Assembly (NCBI GenBank): GCA_039105265.1
Contig: JAPFFF010000027.1
Coordinates: 248,001 to 312,000, forward strand
Direction: 5' to 3'
Origin: Tritrichomonas musculus
Lineage: Eukaryota; Parabasalia; Tritrichomonadida; Tritrichomonadidae
Length of the DNA stretch: 64,000 nucleotides
Made by a program: the position numbers and the translations under genes. This document shows, piece by piece, positions 30,061 to 39,519 of this stretch. How positions within the stretch are numbered: position 1 is the first letter of the stretch; every line of letters starts with the position of its first letter. The notes beneath the pieces were generated by a model, which was given only the letters and a program-made list of their open reading frames with translations, was not told the DNA's origin and searched no databases.

Positions 30061-32526
30061 ATGGCTGAAGAGAACCCGAACGATGATTTATGGAATAGAA
30101 TTAAAACCTTTGCCCTACAATGTGATTTAATTAAAAAGGATTTTCAACCTTACGATTTCGCTGTAAGACTTTGGCAAAGGAAAACTGATATTGAATCAAA
30201 AGGTAGCATAGATGCACACAAACAAAATCTCATGGAAGCTCGCAACTTAGCTTCTGAAGTGTCAGTTAGATACACACCAGAATTACAAAGTATTTCAACA
30301 AGGTTCGTTCATAAATCTCAAGTCACGGAAAAAGTTGAAAAAACCCTATCAAAAGCTAAAAAAACAATAATTGATGCAGAACGAAAATTTGGATCTGATC
30401 CTTCGCATTTACTTAAGAGCTGGAAAAAAGTTTTGAAATATCAGAAAGAAATAGATTATTTAACCCAAATCGAAGATCTTGTTCAAACTCCATCTATTGT
30501 TTTCCAACTTGTTGATCAAGGATGCATATTAGAAGCTGTAAATAAAATCAAAGGATCTTTAGAAGTTTCTGAAAATGATCCTCATATGCGTGAAATCACT
30601 GCTCTTCAAGATGTTAGGACACGACTTGAATCTTGCAAAAATAGAGTTATTGACATTATTTTTGATATTTTATTCAAGGAGTTGTTCGTTGAAGAACGCC
30701 CTGATAATTTTTCATTTTTCCCAAGAGATTTTAAACAAGATATTCCTCCAGAAATCGAGTCAAGTAAAACAAGAGAACTTATTTCTGCACTTGTCACCCT
30801 TCAATCAACTTCCACTTTCATTGAACAACTACGTGAACAACTTAACTTAAAACTTGCTGAATTAATGGCAAGAACTGCAGATCAAATTAAAGTTAAGAAA
30901 CAAAGAAACTTATCTGAAGGAAAAGATGCATTTAGCGAATTTATTGAAGTTTGTCAATCATTTAATCCATCAAATCCACTTGTTAGTTTTGTTGATTCAG
31001 CTCTTTGTAAAATCTGGGTTTTACTTGTCCAATGCAATGTTATTGACATGTCATCCTTACATGATTCTGAACAAAAAGGTCTTACTTTAGGCCCAGCATG
31101 GAAAGTTATAACAGAAGAAATTACCAAAATTGCAAACAAATTTACCACTGCATCAGGAAACAAATCTCATTCATCAAAATCGCTAACTTACCACTTCTTA
31201 TCTGCTGATACTACTCCAACTGACGCAAACTACACTAATATACGTATTCAATTGGGAATTAGGCCATCAATTTACAATACTTTGTTAATATATCCTTTAG
31301 TTAAAAACTTCAAAAATTTGGCTTTACAAGTTTTTGATATTTCATCAGTTAATGATATAGAAGATGAAAAATTCGCTAATGACTCAGAGTCTATGATCCG
31401 AAATCGTTCAATGGAACTTGCAGATACTCCAATTAATACAAGACCAATTCGAGTTGATCAACATGATGCACCTGTTTTCCTTAATGCATCTTTATTCATT
31501 GAAAATATCCATCACTTTATTAAAGCAGCTATGAAATTTGATTCGCTTCAATTAACAATGTCAGGCGCTGCATGCGATATCATCAATTCTTTTTCATCTC
31601 AATGCGAACAACTTTTTAATCAAACAAACAATAAAAATAGATTCTATAGTCGTAGCCTCGTCAAAGTTGACGAGTATATGCGCCAACCTTTAGTTCAGAA
31701 AATTCTTGTATTAGGAAGAGAAGATATTGATGAAGCAGAACTCAACGCATTTTACGAATTTGAAATTAAAAATGAAAGTGAACTTTTCAGTGGAAGAAAA
31801 ATTCTTGCTATTGAAGATACTGTTCGCGAACGTTTTCAGCTTCCAACTATATCCTCTATTGCTGAGTCATTAATCTATTTAACTAATTCTGTTCGATCGT
31901 TCCTTGCAGAAACTAATTTTGAATCCGACACAAAACTTATCTACGAAAAAGCTCTCAGAAAAGCTGATGACATCATATACACATGCCTTATATTTATTCA
32001 CATAGAAATGCGCTGCCGATGCTACGCAGAAATTGTTCAATCAATCAAAAACGCTAGCTATAAACTTCATGGAGCTCCTCAAGGACCAGATAACTATGCG
32101 ACTGTTTTAACTCAAAATTACACATCAAATTATGATAAGTTAGAGACATGTTTAGTTCAATCTAGACATCTTTTCGTTTTTATTGGAATACCTAAACTTG
32201 TTTATGCATTACATATCAAATTCTTACCAATGGTAAGAGAAATTAATGATAAAGGAGCACAAGCCATTTTACTGAATTTACAGCTCTTCAGACAAACTTT
32301 CTCTAGCTCAACATTTCCAGATATGCCAATGTTTAGCAAAACTCATTGGTTTGTATCAAATATTTACTTATCACCAGACAGAATTTTACTTGCTCTCAAA
32401 CAAACAAAGAAGTTCTTCACTTTTGAGGAAATGTCACCAGTTTTCCAAATGCATCAGAAGCAAAATGAAAATATTGCCGAGGCTTTGGAGACCCTTCGTG
32501 AAATGTTTAATGAGAATAACGAATAA
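30061..32526 (+). CDS. SEC8: Exocyst subunit Sec8 / EXOC4-like protein
   Basis: An 821-residue helical protein. The N-terminal third contains two coiled-coil helices, then LLKSWKKVLKYQKEIDYLTQ and QIEDLVQTPSIVFQLVDQG, followed by EAVNKIKGSLE and LQDVRTRLES. This reproduces the order in Sec8: a helix ending at HVL.LLDEIE, then VPQKL...K.YL.A..ML..A, then L..L..LR. The exocyst tethers secretory vesicles to the plasma membrane. The protein is somewhat shorter than human EXOC4 (974). The C-terminal half is helical with no other signature. Related tethering-complex subunits (COG, Dsl1) share the architecture, but the N-terminal match favours Sec8. Confidence 0.72.
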   Translation: MAEENPNDDLWNRIKTFALQCDLIKKDFQPYDFAVRLWQRKTDIESKGSIDAHKQNLMEARNLASEVSVRYTPELQSISTRFVHKSQVTEKVEKTLSKAKKTIIDAERKFGSDPSHLLKSWKKVLKYQKEIDYLTQIEDLVQTPSIVFQLVDQGCILEAVNKIKGSLEVSENDPHMREITALQDVRTRLESCKNRVIDIIFDILFKELFVEERPDNFSFFPRDFKQDIPPEIESSKTRELISALVTLQSTSTFIEQLREQLNLKLAELMARTADQIKVKKQRNLSEGKDAFSEFIEVCQSFNPSNPLVSFVDSALCKIWVLLVQCNVIDMSSLHDSEQKGLTLGPAWKVITEEITKIANKFTTASGNKSHSSKSLTYHFLSADTTPTDANYTNIRIQLGIRPSIYNTLLIYPLVKNFKNLALQVFDISSVNDIEDEKFANDSESMIRNRSMELADTPINTRPIRVDQHDAPVFLNASLFIENIHHFIKAAMKFDSLQLTMSGAACDIINSFSSQCEQLFNQTNNKNRFYSRSLVKVDEYMRQPLVQKILVLGREDIDEAELNAFYEFEIKNESELFSGRKILAIEDTVRERFQLPTISSIAESLIYLTNSVRSFLAETNFESDTKLIYEKALRKADDIIYTCLIFIHIEMRCRCYAEIVQSIKNASYKLHGAPQGPDNYATVLTQNYTSNYDKLETCLVQSRHLFVFIGIPKLVYALHIKFLPMVREINDKGAQAILLNLQLFRQTFSSSTFPDMPMFSKTHWFVSNIYLSPDRILLALKQTKKFFTFEEMSPVFQMHQKQNENIAEALETLREMFNENNE

Positions 32527-33012
32527 TATATTCATCTTTTGAACTCTAGTTTCTTTTTTTTAAATTACGTTATTATATATTTAATATTTTAATTTTTAAC
32601 AAGCTCAAAATCCTTTAAATAATTTAAAATTGCTTGAGTTTTATCACGTCAAGATAATATAATATTATAATTTTAGCAATTTATTTTTTAAAAAATTTAT
32701 TGAGATCTTTTTCAACAACTCTATTAAACATTTTCCCTAACAAAATGAAAAAGTCTTTAATAACATCATCTCAGGTCATCGGGAATCTGCTATAAAAAAT
32801 GAGATTAATTAAGATGTTCCATTTATGAAACTTATAACCAAATATACTCACCAATAAAAACTCAATAGGCCTGGATATTTTTATTATTATTATTATTATC
32901 GTAGAAATGGCTTTATAATTTCTTGCTTTCAAATCTTCAATATCTAATTATATTATCTGTTAACTTTTCTTGATTAATCAAAATATATCAGCTATACAAA
33001 GATAATTCATAT
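32527..33012. other. Convergent intergenic region with ATT microsatellite
   Basis: AT-rich, with a (TTA)n run at about 32881-32899. No gene is seen. Confidence 0.5.
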
Positions 33013-34437
33013 TTATTGATCAATTTGATAAATAAAACAATAAGGTTTCGAACCATTAAGCACTTCATTTTCAAGAACAATATCATCACTAATTACAGAC
33101 CAAGTTCCTCCTCTAGATTCTTTAGAAGGAATTGCTGCAGTATAATGCCCAGATGAAAAAGATCCTTCATGAAGAATGATAGAAATAAGTTTGTACCTGG
33201 CATTTGGATATCTTGCCCTATTCTTCAATGCTTCATCTTCATAGATAGAAGAACAATTCCCACTAGCTTGGCTTTTCATTCCTCTTTTGATTGATTTTCC
33301 ATACGAATATAAATCATCATTTTCAGAATTAAGTGAATAAATAGATTCGGCATTAATTTGATCTCGGCTTGTGACTCTTATTGGACTTGGCGAAGCAAAA
33401 TATGTATCGTTAATATACTCTGTAATATCAAGACGATTGGAAATGCTAATAGGCTTGGAATTTTTGGTTAATGAAGCATCAAATCTTTCGACCTGAATGA
33501 ACAAAAATCTCGGAATTCGATAAAATGAAGAAGAAAGGCAAAATGAAGATGAATTGCGACATTTATCACAGCAATAACCATCACTATTAGATTCACGCAT
33601 TGCTGGGCGACGATAACGATAATCGTAATCATATCTCCGGAATTGATTACTGCAATTCTCTTTTTTGCTTGTTATTTGAATTGGCTCTTTTTCGAATGAT
33701 TGAGCCAGACAATCTTCAATTGACGATGAAACCAAAGGGAGATGTAGAATAAAGTTGGTTTGAATTTCTTGTGTAATTGCTTTTCCGCATCTTTCACAAA
33801 TAACATTAGTGATAATTGAAAAACCAAAATTCATTGCAAATGGATCATTTAATAACATTTGTGTCTTTGAAAAGAGTATTTCTCCTGTTTTACTTTTTGA
33901 TCTTGAACAAAGGTAATCTAATATTTCATTCTCGCAAGATTCAGCAAGTAGTTGAAAAAATTCTGCAACATCATGCTGTCCTCCATCACCTAAGTATGGA
34001 ATTTTTTCCCTTAGTACTTCAAAAAATTTATTAATTTGTATATAACGTTTATTACTCGTAACATACTCATAATATATAAGGCATATTTCTTTAATTAACG
34101 AGAAAGAATCAAATTGCCGATCTATCTTATTAACAGAATTGATCAAATCAGATATGAATTGAGGTATATTTAATAGAACCTGAAGAGTACTGTTTATGAA
34201 ACATGTATTACAAATATTTTGAATACCTTTTAAGTTTCTTTCGGAATAGATTGTTTGCCTATGTGAATAATCGCTTGCTCTTGAGCTTCGACTAGTAATG
34301 TAAGTAGAATTATCTTGGAGTGTTGGTTGTTGATAAATTGTTGTATAAATACGTTTTGCATACCTTGGATCATTCCCGAAAATTTCGTATATGTTACTAC
34401 TGTCATTATTATTATATATGCGCCTATTATTGCTCAT
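33013..34437 (-). CDS. Ubiquitin-specific protease (peptidase C19), short form
   Basis: I chose the ATG at 34437 (MSNNRRIY), because the 53 residues that could be added upstream are hydrophobic AT-rich sequence. The protein is 474 residues. The Cys box is GIQNICNTCFINSTLQVLL with Cys79; the usual GNTC glycine is replaced by Cys. QHDVAEFF follows, then CERCGK and CCDKCRN as a zinc-ribbon pair, and the His box SSGHYTAAI with DD further on. It should be active, as the triad is complete. The N-terminal 65 residues are Tyr/Asn/Ser-rich. It is distinct from the USP7-like protein: no MATH or UBL domains. Confidence 0.9.
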   Translation of the reverse strand: MSNNRRIYNNNDSSNIYEIFGNDPRYAKRIYTTIYQQPTLQDNSTYITSRSSRASDYSHRQTIYSERNLKGIQNICNTCFINSTLQVLLNIPQFISDLINSVNKIDRQFDSFSLIKEICLIYYEYVTSNKRYIQINKFFEVLREKIPYLGDGGQHDVAEFFQLLAESCENEILDYLCSRSKSKTGEILFSKTQMLLNDPFAMNFGFSIITNVICERCGKAITQEIQTNFILHLPLVSSSIEDCLAQSFEKEPIQITSKKENCSNQFRRYDYDYRYRRPAMRESNSDGYCCDKCRNSSSFCLSSSFYRIPRFLFIQVERFDASLTKNSKPISISNRLDITEYINDTYFASPSPIRVTSRDQINAESIYSLNSENDDLYSYGKSIKRGMKSQASGNCSSIYEDEALKNRARYPNARYKLISIILHEGSFSSGHYTAAIPSKESRGGTWSVISDDIVLENEVLNGSKPYCFIYQIDQ

Positions 34438-35373
34438 TAAATTTTTATTCAAGCTAACCAAATATACACAGAAAAAGATCTCCAATAAAATCTTTTTAAA
34501 AAAATTAAATTCTTCGAGATTACATTTAAATAATGAAATAATTATCATAGAAATACAATATTTACAGCATATTTTAAATTTTTTTAAATAATACATTATC
34601 TACATAAGATAGATTTGAAATATAAAAAATAATCAAAATTTTAAACTTTAATATATAAAAAATAAGCAGATACAATATCATTTTTAGCACATATAATATA
34701 TCATGAACAACTTTCAATCATAATTTTTTTTTATTTTTGTATATTCTTTTATTTTATCATTACAATGTAATAAGAAATCTAATAAATAATTATTCAAATA
34801 ACATTATTATTTTTCATTTTCGCTTATTTGAGATTCAGTTAATTGATGTTAAAAAGGTATTTTTTAATCATCAACACAAATGCTAAAATATTGATGATTG
34901 CTGTTTAAAATGAGGTAAAAAAGTGAGTGTTTACCTACTCCTTATATCATTATAAACAATTAAATCCAACAATAAAAATATCATTTTTTTAATGATTCTT
35001 GAAAAGCAAATGATAATATAAATAACTTAAAGAAAAATAATTAAGCGAGTTCAAATGATTTAAATGCTTTACATTGTAATTTATCATGAAACCTTTAAAA
35101 CCTCATATATAACTTGTTTGTAATAAATGGGCATTTTAATGCAATCCAATATTTCTATTGATCCTCATATTATACGAATCATTTTTTTATTTTTTTTAAA
35201 TAATAACTCTTCCAACATTCATTTAAATTTCAATTATTTTTGTTGGACTGTCATGTTGTTAATTTTGAAAGAAAGCCATCATTGAATTTAATTCAATTTT
35301 TGTCTTTGTTAAAAACATTTGAAAAAACTTGACCATTTAATATTATACATATTTTTTTTATTTGGTAGACTTT
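34438..35373. other. Intergenic region between divergent genes
   Basis: Over 900 very AT-rich bases. I see no gene or clear repeat. Confidence 0.5.
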
Positions 35374-36123
35374 ATGTTCGCTGATAAAGAAAACGAAGAA
35401 GAAATCAATGATTGGTTCCTCTTTCCTTTTGATATAGATAATGATTTTATTCAGAAAAATTTGGATTCTTTTTTTGATGATATCAATGATGAAGAAAGTT
35501 TTTTCACAAACGAAACTAAAAACAATAAAAATTTAAGTCAAGACTCTAATATGAAGGAAATGATGAAAGAAAAAACAGATTTTCATAATCAAATTAAAAA
35601 TATTTTTGAACTTGAAAATTCAGATTGCATTTTTAATGATTCAAAAATGATAAATATTGATATTTATGAAAAAACATCAACAAAATCTTCTTCAACAAAA
35701 GAAGAATTTTCGAATTATAATCAAGTTTTCATAAATCCTTTTGCCAATTGTTCAAAACTATATGATTATATAAATAAACTTATATTTTATGGTTATTTTA
35801 AGAAATTAACAAAAGAATTTAAAATAATAATATATAATCAAATATCAAAATATTGGAAACAATTCTATCCAAAACTAATCCAAAAAGAACTCAGACCATT
35901 GAACAGAAACGAAAAAAGAAGCATTACTTTTTTGGATAAAAGGCTGTTTTCAATTGGAGGCTACATTTATAAAGCCTTGGAATCAGATGACAAAATGAAC
36001 GTGATCATTTCAATTAAAAATGATGTCTGTTCAATCATTACAGAAAAAAACACCAGGAAAAACATTTCTTTTTTGAAAGAAGAAAACAAATATATATCAA
36101 AATGGGAAGAATACCATGCTTGA
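35374..36123 (+). CDS. Unknown protein with acidic N-terminus and basic C-terminus
   Basis: The product is about 249 residues from the ATG at 35374 (MFADKENEEE). The first 120 residues are acidic and Asp/Asn-rich with no fold signature. A more ordered part follows (about 125-235): FINPFANCSKLYDYINKLIF, then YNQISKYWKQFYPKL, RPLNRNEKRSITFLDKRLF and a hydrophobic segment. I do not recognise the family. An acidic arm joined to a compact basic domain would suit a DNA- or RNA-binding protein, but that is speculation. Codon use is as AT-biased as the neighbours, and the frame is intact. Confidence 0.65.
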   Translation: MFADKENEEEINDWFLFPFDIDNDFIQKNLDSFFDDINDEESFFTNETKNNKNLSQDSNMKEMMKEKTDFHNQIKNIFELENSDCIFNDSKMINIDIYEKTSTKSSSTKEEFSNYNQVFINPFANCSKLYDYINKLIFYGYFKKLTKEFKIIIYNQISKYWKQFYPKLIQKELRPLNRNEKRSITFLDKRLFSIGGYIYKALESDDKMNVIISIKNDVCSIITEKNTRKNISFLKEENKYISKWEEYHA

Positions 36124-36413
36124 TAACAAAAGACAAATCAATGTTAGACAATGTTAACTAAAGTAAAGATTTAAAATTTTTTTAATTTTTTTTTCTTTTT
36201 TTTTTTTTCAACATAAAATGATTATTGTATAATCAAACTTATAAATCTAAAACAGCTGCATCAAACAAAATCTAATCATCATCTAAATTAACAAGAAAAC
36301 CGAATTTTTTCAATCAAAAAGTTCGAATAAAAAAAAAGTTGTTACTGACAATTTTTTTTATGAAACTAATGTTTAATATGATATAATAAAACTGGCTTGA
36401 ATTTCAATTTGTA

Positions 36414-37646
36414 TTATAATTCATCATTATCATTGACATATAACTCGTCATTTTCTAAATCAGGAATTTTATTATAACAAGTTATATTTGAAATAACATT
36501 TAAAACACGTTCATTTGAAATGAGTGGATAATGCTGGTAACTTTTATCGGTGTTGTTGAAATCGACGCAAGTTATATTGTTCCAGTTTTTACAAATCCAT
36601 CTGTGTCCGTAAGCGTGCAGCGTTCCATCACCGTCACCGAAAATATTAATTGGATCCTTATTGAATCCATTTGAGAAATTCATTCTTATCAAAGTTTTCG
36701 CACCGCTGTTCATCAACAAAGTCGTTTTAATGCCGACGTCTTGAGGAGCAATTTTCATAATCAATTCGCTCTTGTTATACATTCTCCTAGCATCCTCATT
36801 AAAGAGCGAATGATCCATTATCAGATTATATATATCTTTGCCTTTGTACTCCCTCCCATCAGGGCCAATCACAAGAACAAAATCCTCATAAATCACTTCA
36901 TTCGGCATGTGAACGTGAACACTTGGCATTTGTTCAAAGCAAAAACTCAACGAATCAAAATGAAGAGACGGTGCAAGTGACATCCTTTTAACCCAAAAAT
37001 TATGCATGTTTTGAAGATTACCAGTAAATGACGGTGCAATGAAAATGCATTGTGATATGAAATTTTCTTTGAATTTTTCTGTGCAATGTTTTGTAAGGAA
37101 TTGTTGGGCCATGAAGCCTCCTTGTGAAAATCCAATAATTGTCACTTTGGTATCGTTATTTAAAGAATAGGCTTGCTCTATTAACTTTTTGAACTCGGGC
37201 CAAAAAGGCTCTGAAAAAGTGGGACCAAGACGCCAATCGTATGGAGCTATGAAAAAGTCTTTCTTCAGCTCCCATCCAAGTTTCTTGAAGTGATCAATAA
37301 TGTTTGCTAATGAAACCCCATATTTTAAGTGAAATAAGTCTGATTGAACAACATATCGGACACTTTCTTCCCCACCGAAATCATGGATATTAACAGTGGT
37401 GTTGGGCCAATCTTGGATTTGATCATTTTCATCAATAAATGAGGTCATTAATTTAAATAAGCAGTTTACTTTGTATGGAAATAAATATTTTGGACTTAGC
37501 CAAAGTAAAGAATCATTTTCTGCTTTTGAACAATACCACGGTAAATTTGTTTGGTTATATGTCACCCATAAATTCGTTCCATAAAATGGAGGCAATAATA
37601 TTATTGGATTTCGATATACAACACAAAAAGATAAAAAAAAAATCAT
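36414..37646 (-). CDS. LCAT-like secreted acyltransferase/phospholipase A
   Basis: A 410-residue member of the lecithin:cholesterol acyltransferase family. A short hydrophobic N-terminus (MIFFLSFCVV) should act as signal peptide. NPIILLPPFYGTNLW matches the family start, with APYDWRLGP downstream. The catalytic set is visible: Ser174 in GFSQGG, Asp340 in GDGDGT and His372 in YQHYPL. Cysteines and N-x-S/T sites fit a secreted glycoprotein. Such enzymes cleave the sn-2 acyl chain of phospholipids and may transfer it to an alcohol. A close paralogue of the same length lies at 59169-60401 on the other strand. ACTTTTTGA lies 22 bases before the start. Confidence 0.88.
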   Translation of the reverse strand: MIFFLSFCVVYRNPIILLPPFYGTNLWVTYNQTNLPWYCSKAENDSLLWLSPKYLFPYKVNCLFKLMTSFIDENDQIQDWPNTTVNIHDFGGEESVRYVVQSDLFHLKYGVSLANIIDHFKKLGWELKKDFFIAPYDWRLGPTFSEPFWPEFKKLIEQAYSLNNDTKVTIIGFSQGGFMAQQFLTKHCTEKFKENFISQCIFIAPSFTGNLQNMHNFWVKRMSLAPSLHFDSLSFCFEQMPSVHVHMPNEVIYEDFVLVIGPDGREYKGKDIYNLIMDHSLFNEDARRMYNKSELIMKIAPQDVGIKTTLLMNSGAKTLIRMNFSNGFNKDPINIFGDGDGTLHAYGHRWICKNWNNITCVDFNNTDKSYQHYPLISNERVLNVISNITCYNKIPDLENDELYVNDNDEL

Positions 37647-37957
37647 TTGAAATTTTTGTTAGAAGTAAACTTTTTGAATACTGATGTATCAATTTTTTTT
37701 ATCGAATTTATTGCTAAAAAAAAATGTAATTAAACCGAAAAAATATCTAAAATATTCATAATTATTTGTTATATCTTGGGATTCAGATACGTTTAAGAAA
37801 ATGAGAAATTATTTCAAAATAATATTGACCAATTGAAGAAAAAAACAAGCAATTAAATGCTATTAATAAATAATGAGCTGTAAATTTGAAATATAACCAT
37901 ATAATAAATCATTGAATCAAAAAAAAAGAAAATTTTTCATTTTTTTCCAAAACAAAA
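37647..37957. promoter_or_regulatory. Shared divergent promoter region of the LCAT-like and BspA-like genes
   Basis: This is 311 bases between two divergent starts. On the LCAT side is ACTTTTTGA (37669-37677). On the BspA side, Inr-like TCATT (37937-37941) lies 16 bases before the ATG. The space is short enough that both genes probably share control elements. Confidence 0.4.
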
Positions 37958-38977
37958 ATGAGGTGTAATAATCAAACTAGCGAAAATTTTAAAGAAGACA
38001 AAAAAGTTATTAAAGATGAATTGATATATTCAATAGATGATGAAACCTATTCTGCCCATATAATAGATTATCAAAGTTCAACTATAGATGTTTTTATTCC
38101 TCGTTCAATTGAATATAATAATCATGAATATATTGTTACCAGCATAAATAAAAACTCATTTGAATTTTCATTTCGATTAAAATCTATTCAATTTCCATTA
38201 GATTCAGAACTTCGAAAAATTGAAACAAACTCATTTTACAATTCTACACTTGAAAGAATAACAATTCCATCAAGTGTTTGTGAACTGCAATATGGATGGT
38301 GCCATGGTGCTGTTCAATTAAAAAAAGTCAATCTAATGCCAAATAACAAAATGTTTATGCATATTGATAACAAAATAATCATTGGAAAAAAAGATATAAA
38401 AAGTAAAGAGTATGATACTCTTTTATATATACAACCAAATATTAAAAGAATTGTTATTCCCTCATTTATCAAAGAAATTTCACCTTATGTTTTCTCTTCT
38501 ACCGAAATTGAAAGCATTTCAATACCACCACAAATCACAAAAATCTGTAAATTTGCTTTTTCGAATTGCAGAAAACTTCAATTCGTTGAATTTCTTGGAA
38601 ATTCAAAATTAGAAATAATTGAAGAATTTGCATTTGCACATTCAAAGATTAAAAATATTTGTTTTCCTTCAAGTGTCCTTCAAATTTGCGAATCTTCTTT
38701 TACCAATTGCGAATATCTGACAAAAATTGATTTTCATAGAGATTCGAAAATTCAGATAATTGAGAAAAATGCTTTTTCGTGGTGTACATTGTTTTGCATT
38801 TGCATTCCAAAAAGTATCACAAAAATAGGAGAGGAAGCTTTTATTATTAACAACTCTCTTGTATTAGTTGAATTTGATGAAAACTCTAACATTCAATCTA
38901 TTGACAAGAATATATTCAATTATAGTGAAAAAGCAAACATTATGATTCCAGTAAAACTGAGAGATCGTTTCTTTTAA
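37958..38977 (+). CDS. BspA-like leucine-rich-repeat protein
   Basis: The product is 339 residues. After an N-terminal strand-rich lead (YSIDDETYSAHII, a common opening of this family) come repeated LRR_5 units of about 23 residues. Examples are LKSIQFP, LERITIPSSV, IKRIVIPSFI, IESISIPPQITKICKFAFSNC and LTKIDFHRDS. BspA-like proteins are a huge trichomonad family, many at the cell surface. This one has no visible signal peptide or C-terminal membrane anchor, so it may be cytosolic or exported by another route. The stop overlaps TAAA. Function is unknown beyond likely protein binding. Confidence 0.9.
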   Translation: MRCNNQTSENFKEDKKVIKDELIYSIDDETYSAHIIDYQSSTIDVFIPRSIEYNNHEYIVTSINKNSFEFSFRLKSIQFPLDSELRKIETNSFYNSTLERITIPSSVCELQYGWCHGAVQLKKVNLMPNNKMFMHIDNKIIIGKKDIKSKEYDTLLYIQPNIKRIVIPSFIKEISPYVFSSTEIESISIPPQITKICKFAFSNCRKLQFVEFLGNSKLEIIEEFAFAHSKIKNICFPSSVLQICESSFTNCEYLTKIDFHRDSKIQIIEKNAFSWCTLFCICIPKSITKIGEEAFIINNSLVLVEFDENSNIQSIDKNIFNYSEKANIMIPVKLRDRFF

Positions 38978-39413
38978 AAATATAATTATTGAAAATAAAT
39001 TTTCTTATTACAAAATGAATTTTATTTTTAATTCATTTTCAACATATTAATATATTAAAAACTTATTTGAAATCAAATATCTTTTTATTTTAAATAAAAA
39101 CAATTTCTATTTCAAGATAAGAATAAATGAAATACTTCTTCATTTTCAAACTTATGAAGAAAAAATGGTTACATTAAATTAAAAATTCTTTTCTTTTTTA
39201 ATCAATAATATGATTAAAACTAATTTTATTTAAAACAAATGACGTTGTGACAAAAATTCATCTTTTGGCCACTACAGTTTAGACCAAACGATGATTTTTC
39301 ATTCAAAACATTCCAAAAAACAAAAAAATATACAATTTATTTAAGCGCTTTTTAACCACAGCTCGCTGATCATTAACAAAGATTGTTAAAAGCATAATCA
39401 ATAATTGCACACA

Positions 39414-39448
<35 letters not shown>

Positions 39449-39519
39449 AAGAACTTTTTGAAAAACATAAACTATTGAAAAAGTTAAACATAATTTTTTT
39501 TTTTAAAAAATAAAAGAAT
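38978..39519. other. Convergent intergenic region with CA repeat and A24
   Basis: A (CA)n microsatellite at about 39409-39426 runs directly into 24 A (39427-39450). ACTTTTTGA follows at 39453. No gene is seen. Confidence 0.6.
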